Positions 9,716 to 18,005 of a DNA stretch of 38,836 nucleotides are shown in pieces. Each line of letters begins with the position of its first letter. Position 1 is the stretch's first letter. Made by a program: the position numbers and the translations under genes. The notes under the pieces are model-generated. The model was given only the letters and a program-made list of their open reading frames with translations. It made no database searches and was not told the DNA's origin. The stretch lies in the NCBI GenBank assembly GCA_020996635.1, contig JAJJBE010000096.1, positions 1-38,836 of the forward strand, in the 5' to 3' direction. The stretch is from Bathymodiolus brooksi methanotrophic gill symbiont. GTDB lineage: Bacteria > Pseudomonadota > Gammaproteobacteria > Methylococcales > Methylomonadaceae.

Positions 9716-11377
9716 ATGAGCGAGAGCTTTGCGGAATTATTTGAAGCAAGTTTAGTCCAAACGGAAATGCGTGTTGGTTCTATGCTAATTGGTACTGTTG
9801 TTGATATCGACAACGATAAAGTTATTGTTAGTGCAGGATTAAAATCAGAAGGTGTCATACCAAAATGGCAGTTTTTAGATGAAAAAGGTGATCTAGAAGT
9901 TAGCGTTGGCGACGAAGTTGAAGTTGCATTAGACCTAATTGAAGATGGATTAGGGGCTACTTTACTTTCTCGTGATAAAGCGAAGAAACATAAAGCCTGG
10001 GGTGAGTTGGAAACTGCTTTCGAAGCAGAAGAAACTATCACTGGTCGTATCAATGGTAAAGTTCGTGGTGGTTTCACGGTTGCTGTTGGCGCATTACGTG
10101 CTTTCTTACCGGGTTCATTAGTTGATGTTCGTCCAATCAGAGACACAACATTCCTTGAAGGTCGTGATTTAGAATTCAAAGTTATTAAAATCGATCAAAA
10201 ACGTAACAACGTAGTTCTATCACGTCGTGCTGTTGTAGAGAAAGAATACAGCGCAGAAAGAGATGAGCTACTTAAAACACTGGCTGATGGAATCGTCGTT
10301 AAAGGGATAGTTAAAAACTTAACTGACTACGGTGCATTCATTGACTTAGGTGGTATCGATGGTTTATTACATATCACTGATATGGCATGGAGACGTGTTC
10401 GTCACCCATCTGAGTGTGTTGAAATCGGTCAAGAAATCGAAGTTAAAGTTCTTAAATTCGATAAAGAAAAAACTCGTGTTTCATTAGGTATGAAACAAAT
10501 GGCTGAAGATCCATGGTCAGCAATCAGCGACCGTTACCTACCAGGTACTCGTGTAACTGGTAAAGTTAACAACTTAACTGACTACGGTTGTTTTGTTGAA
10601 GTTGAAGAAGGCGTTGAAGGTTTAGTTCACGTTTCTGAAATGGATTGGACAAACAAAAATGTTAACCCAGCTAAAGTGGTTGCACTAGGCGACGAAGTTG
10701 ATGTAATGATTCTTGAAATTGACGAAGAACGTCGTCGTATTTCTTTAGGTATGAAACAATGTAAAACTAATCCTTGGGATGAATTTGCAGCGACTCATAA
10801 CAAAGGCGATAAAATTTCAGGAAAAATCAAATCAATCACTGATTTCGGTATCTTTATCGGATTGGATGGTAGCATTGATGGTCTGGTTCATATGTCTGAT
10901 ATTTCTTGGTCAGATACTCCTGAAGATTCAATTCGTGGTTACCAAAAAGGTGATGAAGTAGAAACAGTGATCTTAGCTGTTGATGCTGAACGTGAGCGTA
11001 TTTCTTTAAGTATTAAACAACTAGAGCAAGACCCTTTCCAAAACTACATTGCAATTCATGCAAAAGGTAGCATTGTAACGGGTACTGTGAAAGAAGTTGA
11101 TGCTAAAGGTGCTGTAATTACTTTAAGTGATGCTATGGAAGGTTACTTAAGAGCTTCTGAAATTCAACGTGACCGTGTTGCAGATGCAACAACTGTGTTA
11201 AAAGTTGGCGATGAAGTTGAAGCTAAATTTATCGGCGTAGATAAAAAGAACAAATCTATCTCTTTATCTATTAAAGCGAAAGATTCTGATGAAGAAACAG
11301 CTGTAATGAAAGATTTTTCAGAGCAAGCTGCTAGTACATCAACTATGGGTGATTTATTCAAGCAATTGGATAAATAA
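9716..11377 (+). CDS. rpsA: 30S ribosomal protein S1
   Basis: S1 binds mRNA upstream of the start codon and brings it to the 30S subunit. The 553-residue length is normal for the six-domain proteobacterial form. Six S1 repeats can be followed: [104 protein letters not shown] and [21 protein letters not shown]. The start [13 protein letters not shown] is typical. Codon use is clearly more biased than in neighbouring genes (GGT, CGT, AAC, GAA), as expected for high expression. It is the last gene before a strong terminator. Confidence 0.98.
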   Translation: MSESFAELFEASLVQTEMRVGSMLIGTVVDIDNDKVIVSAGLKSEGVIPKWQFLDEKGDLEVSVGDEVEVALDLIEDGLGATLLSRDKAKKHKAWGELETAFEAEETITGRINGKVRGGFTVAVGALRAFLPGSLVDVRPIRDTTFLEGRDLEFKVIKIDQKRNNVVLSRRAVVEKEYSAERDELLKTLADGIVVKGIVKNLTDYGAFIDLGGIDGLLHITDMAWRRVRHPSECVEIGQEIEVKVLKFDKEKTRVSLGMKQMAEDPWSAISDRYLPGTRVTGKVNNLTDYGCFVEVEEGVEGLVHVSEMDWTNKNVNPAKVVALGDEVDVMILEIDEERRRISLGMKQCKTNPWDEFAATHNKGDKISGKIKSITDFGIFIGLDGSIDGLVHMSDISWSDTPEDSIRGYQKGDEVETVILAVDAERERISLSIKQLEQDPFQNYIAIHAKGSIVTGTVKEVDAKGAVITLSDAMEGYLRASEIQRDRVADATTVLKVGDEVEAKFIGVDKKNKSISLSIKAKDSDEETAVMKDFSEQAASTSTMGDLFKQLDK

Positions 11378-11397
11378 ACTTAAATAGTCTGAGAAGA

Positions 11398-11432
11398 GGG
11401 ATTTAATTTTTAATGATTAAATCCCTTTTTTT
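11398..11432 (+). terminator. Rho-independent terminator after rpsA
   Basis: GGGATTTAAT (11398-11407) pairs perfectly with ATTAAATCCC (11416-11425) around an 8-base loop, followed directly by seven Ts. It closes the gyrA-to-rpsA run. Confidence 0.92.
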
Positions 11433-11490
11433 ATGTCTATAGAAAAGTATAAGCTGTGTCTTGAAATAATTTACAATACTAGGAATTAGA

Positions 11491-11796
11491 GTGACTAAAT
11501 CTGAATTAATTGAACAGTTATCAAAAAAACAACCGCATTTGGCATTACAGGATGTTGAATTAGCTATTAAATGTATTTTAGAGCAAATGGCTCAATCGTT
11601 GGCAACAAATGAAAGAATAGAAGTGCGTGGTTTTGGTAGTTTTTCATTACATCATCGTAAGCCAAGAATAGGGCGAAACCCTAAAACTGGTGAAGCTGTT
11701 TCCTTAACAGAAAAATATGTGCCACACTTTAAACCAGGTAAAGAATTACGTGATCGTGTTGATAGCTCTAAAGATCAATACAAAATAACAGATTAA
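11491..11796 (+). CDS. ihfB: Integration host factor subunit beta
   Basis: IhfB pairs with IhfA to form the DNA-bending protein IHF, used in sigma-54 promoter activation, recombination and nucleoid structure. The 101 residues show the HU/IHF fold: [13 protein letters not shown], then [21 protein letters not shown] with the DNA-intercalating Pro arm, and [13 protein letters not shown]. The start is GTG at 11491, with AGGA 6 bases upstream. The rpsA-ihfB order is conserved in gammaproteobacteria, but here a strong terminator separates the two. IHF is also relevant to the sigma-54 promoters of the nearby glnA and ntrBC. Confidence 0.95.
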   Translation: MTKSELIEQLSKKQPHLALQDVELAIKCILEQMAQSLATNERIEVRGFGSFSLHHRKPRIGRNPKTGEAVSLTEKYVPHFKPGKELRDRVDSSKDQYKITD

Positions 11797-11798
11797 AG

Positions 11799-11863
11799 AT
11801 ACTTTCTAATAAGAAAGTATTGTGTTTTGATGAGGGTAGTTTGTAGCTACCCTTATTAATTTT
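11799..11863 (+). terminator. Two stem-loops after ihfB, probable terminator pair
   Basis: The first is ATACTTTC (11799-11806) with GAAAGTAT (11813-11820). The second is AGGGTAG (11833-11839) with CTACCCT (11847-11853), followed by the T-rich TATTAATTTT. Neither has a perfect T run. Confidence 0.5.
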
Positions 11864-11891
11864 AAATATTTATAAGAGTTTAAATATTAAT

Positions 11892-12137
11892 ATGATACGA
11901 ATAATAGCGATAATTTTTTTTGCTACAATTGCAATTCTAGCACTTGGGTTTTCATTATTAAATTTTCAAATTGTTGATATTAATTTATATATTACACAAG
12001 TACAACTACCTTTAGCAGTGGCTTTGACTATTGAATTAATTGCAGGTATTTGTATTGGTTTTATTGCGACTTATGTGCATACTGTTAAGTTGAAATCTGA
12101 AAATAAAATTTTAAGCAGACATTTAAATAAAAAATAA
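11892..12137 (+). CDS. lapA: LapA-type inner-membrane protein (DUF1049)
   Basis: LapA works with LapB (YciM) in E. coli to control lipopolysaccharide synthesis through LpxC turnover. The 81-residue protein has two membrane segments, about residues 2-25 (IIAIIFFATIAILALGFSLL) and 42-65 (LAVALTIELIAGICIGFIAT), then a short basic cytoplasmic tail. The length, the NFQIVDINLY-type link and the position after ihfB fit LapA. The usual next gene, lapB, is absent: ntrC follows in convergent orientation after 3 bases. Confidence 0.85.
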   Translation: MIRIIAIIFFATIAILALGFSLLNFQIVDINLYITQVQLPLAVALTIELIAGICIGFIATYVHTVKLKSENKILSRHLNKK

Positions 12138-12140
12138 AAA

Positions 12141-13562
12141 TTACTCTTTAATTTCTAAATCTTTTATTTTTCTCGTTAAGGTATTCCTTCCGTACCCGAG
12201 CAGACTAGCCGCTTCTTGTCGGCGTCCTTGTGTATGTTTTAAAGCGGTTTGAATTAAAACTTTTTCTGCTGATTCAATTACTTTTTTAGCGATATTACTT
12301 TCGCTTGCTACTAGCATTCTTGCTACATTTTCTTGTAAAAGATCACTCCAGCCCATGTTATCAGACTTAAAATTTTTCTGATTTTTTTCAAGTTCTAAAA
12401 ATTCAGGTGGCAAGTCTTTAATATGAATTTCACGCCCTGCAGTCATTACCGTTAACCAACGACACATATTTTCAAGTTGGCGAATATTTCCTGGCCAACT
12501 TAATTGGCATAAAAAACCTTCCGCTTCTATACTCAGAGTTTTCACTTCAGTTTCTAATTCTTTCGCTGCAAGGTGTAAAAAGTGCTGCAATAAGGTAGGG
12601 ATATCTTGACTACGTTCGTTCAGGGCAGGAATTTGAATGCGAATAACATTAAGTCGGTGAAATAAGTCCTCCCTAAATACACCTTGCTCGACTAATGATT
12701 CAAGGTTTTGATGAGTCGCTGCAATAATTCTGACATTGACTTTAGTCGCAGTGCGTGCGCCTAAAGGATAAAATTCATGGCCTGCAAGCACGCGTAATAA
12801 ACGGGTTTGTAGTTCAACGGGCATATCAGCAATTTCATCTAAAAATAAAGTGCCATTATTTGCTTGCTCAAAGCGACCAGCTCTGCGTGAAACGGCACCA
12901 GTAAAAGCACCTTTTTCATGGCCAAATAATTCAGATTCTAATAAATCTTTTGGAATTGCAGCCATATTTAAGGCAATAAAAGCTTCTTTTGATCTTGGGC
13001 TGTGCTGGTGCAAGGCCTTAGCAACAAGTTCTTTTCCTGTGCCTGATTGTCCGTTAATAAGTACGGTTATATTGGATTTAGCTAAGCGGCCTATAATTCT
13101 AAAAACCTCTTGCATTGCAGGTGCTTCACCAATGATCTCAGGGGTATTGGCTAAGCTGTTTGCAGGGGCTGATGTTTTTTTATTTTGTTGTCGGCAAAAT
13201 AAACAAGCTCGCTCAACAATAGCTGTCATTTCGTTTATATCAAACGGTTTAGGTAGGTATTCAAAAGCACCGCCATGAAAAGATGATACTGCACTATCCA
13301 AATCAGAGTGTGCCGTCATAATGATGATTGGTAATTCGGGATGAGATTGTTGTACTTTTTTTAATAAAACTAAACCATTAATTCCTGGCATACGAATATC
13401 CGATAAAATAGCATCGGGAGTATCATGTACTAGTGCATCAAGCATGGACTGGGCATTGCTAAAGCATTGGGTAGATATCTCAGCTTTATTTAAGGCTTTT
13501 TCTGTTACCCAGCGAATTGATTTGTCATCATCAGCTATCCATACGCAAAAATTAGTATCCAT
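12141..13562 (-). CDS. ntrC: Nitrogen regulation response regulator NtrC
   Basis: NtrC activates sigma-54 promoters under nitrogen limitation after phosphorylation by NtrB. The 473 residues hold a receiver domain with phospho-acceptor Asp55 (AILSDIRMPG) and the KPF motif, a central AAA+ domain with Walker A GQSGTGKE at about 169-176 and the sigma-54 contact loop GAFTGA, and a C-terminal Fis-type helix-turn-helix (GRRQEAASLLGYGRNTLTRK). The start overlaps the end of ntrB by 11 bases. It converges on lapA with only a 3-base gap and no visible terminator between them. Likely targets in this window are glnA and ntrBC itself. Confidence 0.96.
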   Translation of the reverse strand: MDTNFCVWIADDDKSIRWVTEKALNKAEISTQCFSNAQSMLDALVHDTPDAILSDIRMPGINGLVLLKKVQQSHPELPIIIMTAHSDLDSAVSSFHGGAFEYLPKPFDINEMTAIVERACLFCRQQNKKTSAPANSLANTPEIIGEAPAMQEVFRIIGRLAKSNITVLINGQSGTGKELVAKALHQHSPRSKEAFIALNMAAIPKDLLESELFGHEKGAFTGAVSRRAGRFEQANNGTLFLDEIADMPVELQTRLLRVLAGHEFYPLGARTATKVNVRIIAATHQNLESLVEQGVFREDLFHRLNVIRIQIPALNERSQDIPTLLQHFLHLAAKELETEVKTLSIEAEGFLCQLSWPGNIRQLENMCRWLTVMTAGREIHIKDLPPEFLELEKNQKNFKSDNMGWSDLLQENVARMLVASESNIAKKVIESAEKVLIQTALKHTQGRRQEAASLLGYGRNTLTRKIKDLEIKE

Positions 13563-14604
13563 TAATATTTCCTAAAGGTAAAAAGATAGAGAAGATTGTT
13601 TGCTTTTCATCGCTGCTAAATTCAATAAGTCCGCCATATTGATTAATAATAGATTGTGAAATAGGTAGGCCAAGCCCAGTTCCATCCTCTTTCCCTGTTA
13701 CCATAGGGTAAAAAATTTGCTGCATTAATTCAGGTTTTACGCCTACACCATTATCGATAATATCAATTTTAGCAATTAATTTATGGCATTTATTGGCAAT
13801 GGTCATTTGCTGTGAAATTCGAGTGCGTATTGTGATTTCGCCATGCTCACCTGTAATAGCTTGAGCTGCATTCCGAAGGATATTTAAAAATGCTTGTATT
13901 AATTGATCCTTATCGGCATTTAGTTCAGGAATACTTGGGTCATAATTACAATGTATCTTGATTGAGTCATTAACCTCAGCTTGTACGAGTTGCCTAACTC
14001 GTTCTAATGGTTCATGAATATTTAATTTAACTTTATTGGGAATCTTATTGGATCCCAGCATTTTATTCATTAACATTGTGATGCGGTCAGTTTCTTCAAT
14101 AATAATGCGTGTGTACTCTTTTAGAGAATCGTCTTCTAATTCTAATAATTGTGCGGCACCACGCAAGCCGCCTAACGGGTTCTTAATTTCATGAGCGACA
14201 CCGCGCATTAGTATTTTTGATGCATTTTGCTGTGTTAATAGCTGTTCTTCTTTTGATATACGTAAATGCCGATCAATTTGCTGTAATTCAACGATTAAAC
14301 TAGATAATTGATTATTTTCAAGTATGGGAGTAACGCTGCAATTTAATGTGATGTTTTTATGGGGTAATTTTAATGTTAATTCTCGGTCTACAAAGCTATC
14401 ACCTTGCTTGATAGCACGTTCTAACTCTGAAATTAATGCAGCTTGTGCGAAGAATAATTTATTTGCAGGTTTTCCAATTAAATGGCGTGCGCTATCATCA
14501 AAAAGTACTTCTCCAGCAGTGTTAATCTTTAATAAAGATAATTGTTTATCAAAAACTAAAATTGCAGAATTTAGGTAATCAATAATTTGCTGAGCAGTGG
14601 GCAT
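13552..14604 (-). CDS. ntrB: Nitrogen regulation sensor histidine kinase NtrB
   Basis: NtrB phosphorylates or dephosphorylates NtrC according to PII protein status. It is soluble, 350 residues, with no membrane segment. A PAS domain lies at about 5-110 (NSAILVFDKQLSLLKINTAGE), the phospho-acceptor is His138 in GVAHEIKNPLGGLRGAAQLLE, and the ATPase domain has the N box (LRNAAQAI), the DNGVGV G1 box and GTGLGLPISQSI. Its stop lies inside the start of ntrC. A sigma-54 type promoter sits just upstream, so the pair is probably self-activated. Confidence 0.95.
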   Translation of the reverse strand: MPTAQQIIDYLNSAILVFDKQLSLLKINTAGEVLFDDSARHLIGKPANKLFFAQAALISELERAIKQGDSFVDRELTLKLPHKNITLNCSVTPILENNQLSSLIVELQQIDRHLRISKEEQLLTQQNASKILMRGVAHEIKNPLGGLRGAAQLLELEDDSLKEYTRIIIEETDRITMLMNKMLGSNKIPNKVKLNIHEPLERVRQLVQAEVNDSIKIHCNYDPSIPELNADKDQLIQAFLNILRNAAQAITGEHGEITIRTRISQQMTIANKCHKLIAKIDIIDNGVGVKPELMQQIFYPMVTGKEDGTGLGLPISQSIINQYGGLIEFSSDEKQTIFSIFLPLGNINGY

Positions 14605-14639
14605 ACATGTAAGGGGTAGTTGGTGTTAATAGTATTTAA

Positions 14640-14655
14640 AGCAAAAAATAAGCCA
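14640..14655 (-). promoter_or_regulatory. Sigma-54 (-24/-12) promoter for ntrBC
   Basis: The minus strand reads TGGCTTATTTTTTGCT. It carries GG and GC with the required 10 bases between them and matches TGGC-N7-TTGCT of the -24/-12 consensus; the A and C after TGGC are replaced by TT. Transcription would start near 14629, about 25 bases before the ntrB ATG. I see no strong ribosome site. Confidence 0.65.
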
Positions 14656-14766
14656 TATTGAGAATTATTTTTAAAGCTATATCCCCTATTAAAACAGTTA
14701 GTTAATGTGTGCTGCTAGAATGAATGTAATAGTTTTTAAATATTGTGGTGCGCTGTGGAGAGTATT

Positions 14767-14781
14767 GCACCAAAATAGTCA
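14767..14781 (-). promoter_or_regulatory. NtrC-like upstream site for ntrBC
   Basis: GCACCAAAATAGTCA matches the GCAC-N7-GTGC layout of NtrC sites in the first half and GT in the second. It lies about 110 bases upstream of the -24 element, the usual enhancer distance. A second half-site (TGGTGC, 14746-14751) lies close by. The match is imperfect. Confidence 0.4.
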
Positions 14782-14793
14782 AAAATTGGGTAT

Positions 14794-14830
14794 AAAAAAA
14801 GGGTAACTAAAAAAATAGTTACCCTTTTTT
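14794..14830 (-). terminator. Rho-independent terminator after glnA, bidirectional in form
   Basis: GGGTAACTA (14801-14809) pairs with TAGTTACCC (14816-14824). Seven As flank the left side and six Ts the right, so both strands end in a U run. On the minus strand it lies 33 bases past the glnA stop and separates glnA from ntrBC. Confidence 0.9.
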
Positions 14831-14862
14831 GCTAATACCTTAAGCTAAATAGCAAGGAAAGC

Positions 14863-16272
14863 CTATAAGCTATAGTACATATCAAATTCAACAGGGTGAG
14901 TACTCATGCGTAAAAGAGTCACTTCTTCCATTTTTAATTCAATATAAGCATCAATTGCATCATTAGTAAATACACCGCCACGAGTTAGGAACTCACGGTC
15001 TTTATCTAATGCAGCTAGTGCCTCATCAAATGAAACAGCAACTTGAGGAATTAATTTTTCTTCTTCTGGTGGTAAGTCATATAGATCTTTATCCATTGCT
15101 TCACCAGGATGAATTTTGTTTTGGATACCATCAAGGCCGGCCATTAACATTGCAGCGAAGCAAAGGTAAGGGTTAGCAGTTGAATCACCAAAACGTAACT
15201 CAATACGACGGCCTTTTGGGTTGTTAACAAAAGGAATACGGATAGATGCTGAACGGTTACGAGCAGAGTAAGCAAGCATAACAGGTGCTTCAAAACCAGG
15301 TACTAAACGTTTGTAACTGTTTGTTGATGCATTTGCAAAAGCGTTAAGTGCTTTTGCATGCTTGATAATACCGCCGATGTAGAATAAAGCAGTTTCAGAT
15401 AAACCGCCGTATAAATCGCCTGAAAACAGGTTGTTACCTTCTTTAAATAAAGATTGGTGAACGTGCATACCGTTACCATTGTCACCAACAAGAGGCTTAG
15501 GCATAAAAGTAGCTGTTTTTCCGTATGCGTGAGCAATGTTAGCAACAACATATTTTAATTCTAAAACTTCATCCGCTTTTTTAACTAGCGTATTGAATTT
15601 AGTACCAATTTCACATTGTCCAGCCGTTGCAACTTCATGATGATGCACTTCAGTGACTTGTCCCATTTCTTCTAGAGCTAAGCACATTGCTGCGCGCATG
15701 TCGTGTAGAGAATCAACAGGAGGAATTGGAAAATAACCGCCTTTTACACCAGGACGGTGACCTGTATTGCCATCCTCATATGCTTTTTCTGAATTCCAGC
15801 CTGCTTCTTCAGAATCAATTTTGTAGCCGCAGCTACCCATGTCATTATTCCAACGAACATCATCAAAGACGAAAAATTCATTTTCAGGACCAAAATAAGC
15901 AGTGTCAGCAATACCTGTAGATTGCATATAAGCTTCTGCACGTTTTGCAATTGAACGTGGATCACGCTCGTAGCCTTGCATATCATTAGGCTCGATGATG
16001 TCACAACGTAAAATTAATGTATTATCATCAAAGAAAGGGTCGATAACAGCAGTCGATGCATCAGGCATCAGAATCATGTCTGATTCGTTAATTCCTTTCC
16101 AACCTGCAACAGAAGACCCGTCGAACATGTTGCCTTCTTCAAAAGTATCTTCATCGATAGAATGTGCAGGGAAAGTTACATGCTGCTCTTTTCCGCGTGT
16201 ATCACTAAAACGAAAATCAACAAATTTGATATCGTTTTCCTTAATCATTTTTAAAACGTTCTCTACTGACAT
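14863..16272 (-). CDS. glnA: Glutamine synthetase, type I
   Basis: GlnA makes glutamine from glutamate, ammonia and ATP as a dodecamer and is the main ammonia-assimilation enzyme. The 469 residues match the enteric type I-beta form. Seen are [25 protein letters not shown], the [19 protein letters not shown] nucleotide/glutamate loop, [18 protein letters not shown] and [11 protein letters not shown]. The adenylylation loop [11 protein letters not shown] near residue 398 has the target Tyr, so control by GlnE and PII is expected. A good ribosome site (AGGAGA) precedes the ATG. Upstream there are a sigma-54 promoter, an NtrC-like site and a possible sigma-70 promoter. The stop codon is TAG. Confidence 0.98.
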   Translation of the reverse strand: MSVENVLKMIKENDIKFVDFRFSDTRGKEQHVTFPAHSIDEDTFEEGNMFDGSSVAGWKGINESDMILMPDASTAVIDPFFDDNTLILRCDIIEPNDMQGYERDPRSIAKRAEAYMQSTGIADTAYFGPENEFFVFDDVRWNNDMGSCGYKIDSEEAGWNSEKAYEDGNTGHRPGVKGGYFPIPPVDSLHDMRAAMCLALEEMGQVTEVHHHEVATAGQCEIGTKFNTLVKKADEVLELKYVVANIAHAYGKTATFMPKPLVGDNGNGMHVHQSLFKEGNNLFSGDLYGGLSETALFYIGGIIKHAKALNAFANASTNSYKRLVPGFEAPVMLAYSARNRSASIRIPFVNNPKGRRIELRFGDSTANPYLCFAAMLMAGLDGIQNKIHPGEAMDKDLYDLPPEEEKLIPQVAVSFDEALAALDKDREFLTRGGVFTNDAIDAYIELKMEEVTLLRMSTHPVEFDMYYSL

Positions 16273-16345
16273 CTAAGTGTCTCCTGATGGTTATTATTAT
16301 TGGCTAAGCTACACGTCTTAGAGGCGGGGCAGCATAAGTCTGATC

Positions 16346-16374
16346 ATTATAGTATAAAAAATCAATACTGATAA
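16346..16374 (-). promoter_or_regulatory. Possible sigma-70 promoter for glnA
   Basis: On the minus strand TTATCA (16374-16369) and a perfect TATAAT (16351-16346) are 17 bases apart. It lies just downstream of the sigma-54 element, which would give glnA a basal and an NtrC-dependent start, as in enteric bacteria. Confidence 0.45.
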
Positions 16375-16380
16375 TTTAAA

Positions 16381-16396
16381 TGCACATTATATGCCA
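16381..16396 (-). promoter_or_regulatory. Sigma-54 (-24/-12) promoter for glnA
   Basis: The minus strand reads TGGCATATAATGTGCA. TGGCA and TGCA are exact and GG and GC are 10 bases apart; the main departure in the -12 block is G for the first T of TTGC. Transcription would start near 16370, giving a leader of just under 100 nt. Confidence 0.75.
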
Positions 16397-16459
16397 GAGT
16401 GTAAGTGATTGATGTATTATGAGTTAAGCAAATTTAATAAAATTTATTATTCAATTTTT

Positions 16460-16476
16460 GCACCAAAAGAGGGTGC
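16460..16476 (-). promoter_or_regulatory. NtrC-like enhancer site upstream of glnA
   Basis: GCACCAAAAGAGGGTGC has perfect GCACC/GGTGC arms, the half-site sequence of NtrC. The centre is two bases longer than the enteric consensus (GCAC-N9-GTGC rather than N7). It lies about 65-80 bases upstream of the -24 element. Confidence 0.55.
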
Positions 16477-16501
16477 TTGAGTATTCTTATAAAACCTTTA
16501 T

Positions 16502-17263
16502 TTAAACAGGGTTATCGCTATCAATAAAAATACACTCAATGCTATATTCGGCTTGTATTTTTTGCATTAATGCTAATACTCCAAAAATCTCCGTGGCGTA
16601 GTGACCGCCAGCAAACATATGGATATTGTTTTCTTGGCTTTCATGCTAGTCATGCTCAGAAATTTCACCTGTAATATAGGCATCTAAGCCAGCTTCTTGG
16701 GCTAACACCCAGTCTTTATTGGCTCCTCCGGTAATAATGCCAATGGATTTAATTAACTGTGTTTCATCAGGACAAGCAATGATAATGTCATGATTGAGTA
16801 TAGATTGAAGTTTTGTACTTAGCTCTTTTGCATTTATAGGCTTTATTAAGTCTCCTTTAATACCAGTAGGAGATCCTTTGTAATTACCAAAAGCAGAGCT
16901 CTGTTGAATGCCTAAAAGTTTTCCTAAAACTGCAGCATTACCAATTTTAGGATGTGCATCAAGAGGTAAATGATAAGCAAATAAGTTAATATTATTTTGT
17001 ACTAGAGGATAGATACGTTTAGCAAAGCTATTAGTTAATGTTTTAGCACCTTGAAAATACCAAAAAAGGCCGTGGTGGACAATTAAGGTATCGGCGCCCA
17101 GTGTCACTGCTTGTTTAATAGAATCGAGCGTGGCAGAAACGGCAAAAGCAATCTTTTTAATTTCTGTCGCTCCTTCAACTTGTAAGCCGTTAGGGCAATA
17201 GTCTTTGAAATCTTGAGTTTGAAGGGTGTTTTCCAAATAACTATTTAATTCTGACCTATGCAT
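16502..17263 (-). pseudogene. NIF3/YbgI family (DUF34) metal-binding protein, interrupted by an in-frame TAG
   Basis: The family is a widespread di-metal protein, proposed GTP cyclohydrolase I type 2 or metal-linked enzyme, with no settled role. Reading from the ATG at 17263, 205 codons end in YITGEISEHD and a TAG at 16648-16646. The same frame then continues without another stop for 47 codons: HESQENNIHMFAGG, HYATEIFG, and so on to FIDSDNPV and TAA at 16504-16502. With one residue in place of the TAG the product would be 253 residues, the normal family length. The truncated form keeps the first metal ligands (IVHHGLFW) but loses the GHYATE His and Glu ligands. It is either a single-base pseudogene, an amber readthrough case or a sequencing error. 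The start overlaps the Nudix gene by 8 bases. Confidence 0.88.
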
Positions 17264-17765
17264 CAGAATAGGCCTCGAACTTTGTCCAAAGCGATTTGAA
17301 AGTTTCTGTTAAACTCGGGTCATTATTTTTTACACGTAAAGAAATGTCCTTAGTGGAAAACCACTGGCCATCATCAATCTCTTTAGCTTCTAAAATAAAA
17401 GGGCCGTTATGAGAGAAACGATAGACTTGTACAAATTCCATGCCTGTTTCTGGTAATGCAGGAAGTTTAAATAGGAACTTTAACGTTGAGTCTACACAAA
17501 CTCCTAGTTCTTCAATAGTTTCTCTATGCGCGCAAGTATCGTAACTTTCTCCCGCATCAACATGGCCTGCGGCAGAGGTATCCCATAGCCCTGCATTGAT
17601 ATCTTTATTTAATGAGCGTTTTTGTAAAAATAATTGATTTTTATCATTAAAAAGTAAAATGTGTACAGCTCTATGGCGAAGCCCAAGTTGGTGTACTTCA
17701 TTTCGTGCTTTATTTTCGATAAATTGGTCATTTTTATCGACGACAGCAATAAGTTCTTCGTTCAT
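17256..17765 (-). CDS. Nudix hydrolase, YfcD-like
   Basis: A Nudix hydrolase of 169 residues, which would cleave a nucleoside diphosphate linked to another group; the substrate is unknown. The Nudix box is complete: GHVDAGE at about residues 72-78, then RETIEELG with a 7-residue gap (SYDTCAH). The region before it (HRAVHILLFNDKNQLFLQKRS) and the overall layout resemble YfcD and isopentenyl-diphosphate isomerase-like Nudix proteins. I chose the ATG at 17765 (MNEELIAVVDKNDQF), preceded by TTGGA. The frame stays open to a GTG at 17822, but that codon lies in the arm of the inverted-repeat element. It overlaps the broken NIF3 gene by 8 bases. Confidence 0.85.
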   Translation of the reverse strand: MNEELIAVVDKNDQFIENKARNEVHQLGLRHRAVHILLFNDKNQLFLQKRSLNKDINAGLWDTSAAGHVDAGESYDTCAHRETIEELGVCVDSTLKFLFKLPALPETGMEFVQVYRFSHNGPFILEAKEIDDGQWFSTKDISLRVKNNDPSLTETFKSLWTKFEAYSDA

Positions 17766-17805
17766 AATTATCCAAGTTAAAAGGATTTTCCCTTTTGTAT
17801 TTATT

Positions 17806-17966
17806 ATACTTCGCGCGGTCACAGATGTGGATTTTATATCAAGTTGATTTTAGTCGATAGCAAGGCGATAAAATAGGCGCATAGCTGGCTACGCAACTGT
17901 TTTATCAACGCAGCTATCGGCTAAAATCGACCGATAGAAAACCGCAGTCGTGACCGCGCGAAGTAT
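17806..17966. mobile_element. Inverted-repeat element, MITE-like, 161 bp
   Basis: The ends are a perfect 17-bp inverted repeat (left 17806-17822 ATACTTCGCGCGGTCAC, right 17950-17966). The inside is also nearly self-complementary: GATTTTAG-CGATAGC pairs with GCTATCG-CTAAAATC, GATAAAATAG pairs with CTGTTTTATC, and the tip is AGGCGCATAG-CTGG-CTACGCAAC (17875-17897). There is no coding capacity. It is more G+C-rich at the ends than its surroundings. No clear target-site duplication was seen (flanks TTATT on the left, GGCTA on the right). It sits between the divergent Nudix and tetR genes and would form one very long hairpin in RNA or single-stranded DNA. Confidence 0.8.
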
Positions 17967-18005
17967 GGCTATTCTAAATCAATCATAAGTGAGTGTGGAA
18001 GTAAT

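Noticed and set aside
9691-10179. 162-residue open frame antisense to the rpsA start
   Set aside because: Ser/Pro/Thr-rich composition and exact opposition to a highly expressed gene mark it as a shadow frame.
16646-16648. Selenocysteine- or pyrrolysine-style recoding of the NIF3 TAG
   Set aside because: Pyrrolysine is not expected in this lineage, and at least five other genes here end in TAG. A point nonsense mutation or local readthrough is simpler.
17766-17822. Upstream GTG start for the Nudix gene
   Set aside because: The 19 extra codons run into the terminal repeat of the inverted-repeat element and have no family similarity; the ATG at 17765 has a ribosome site.
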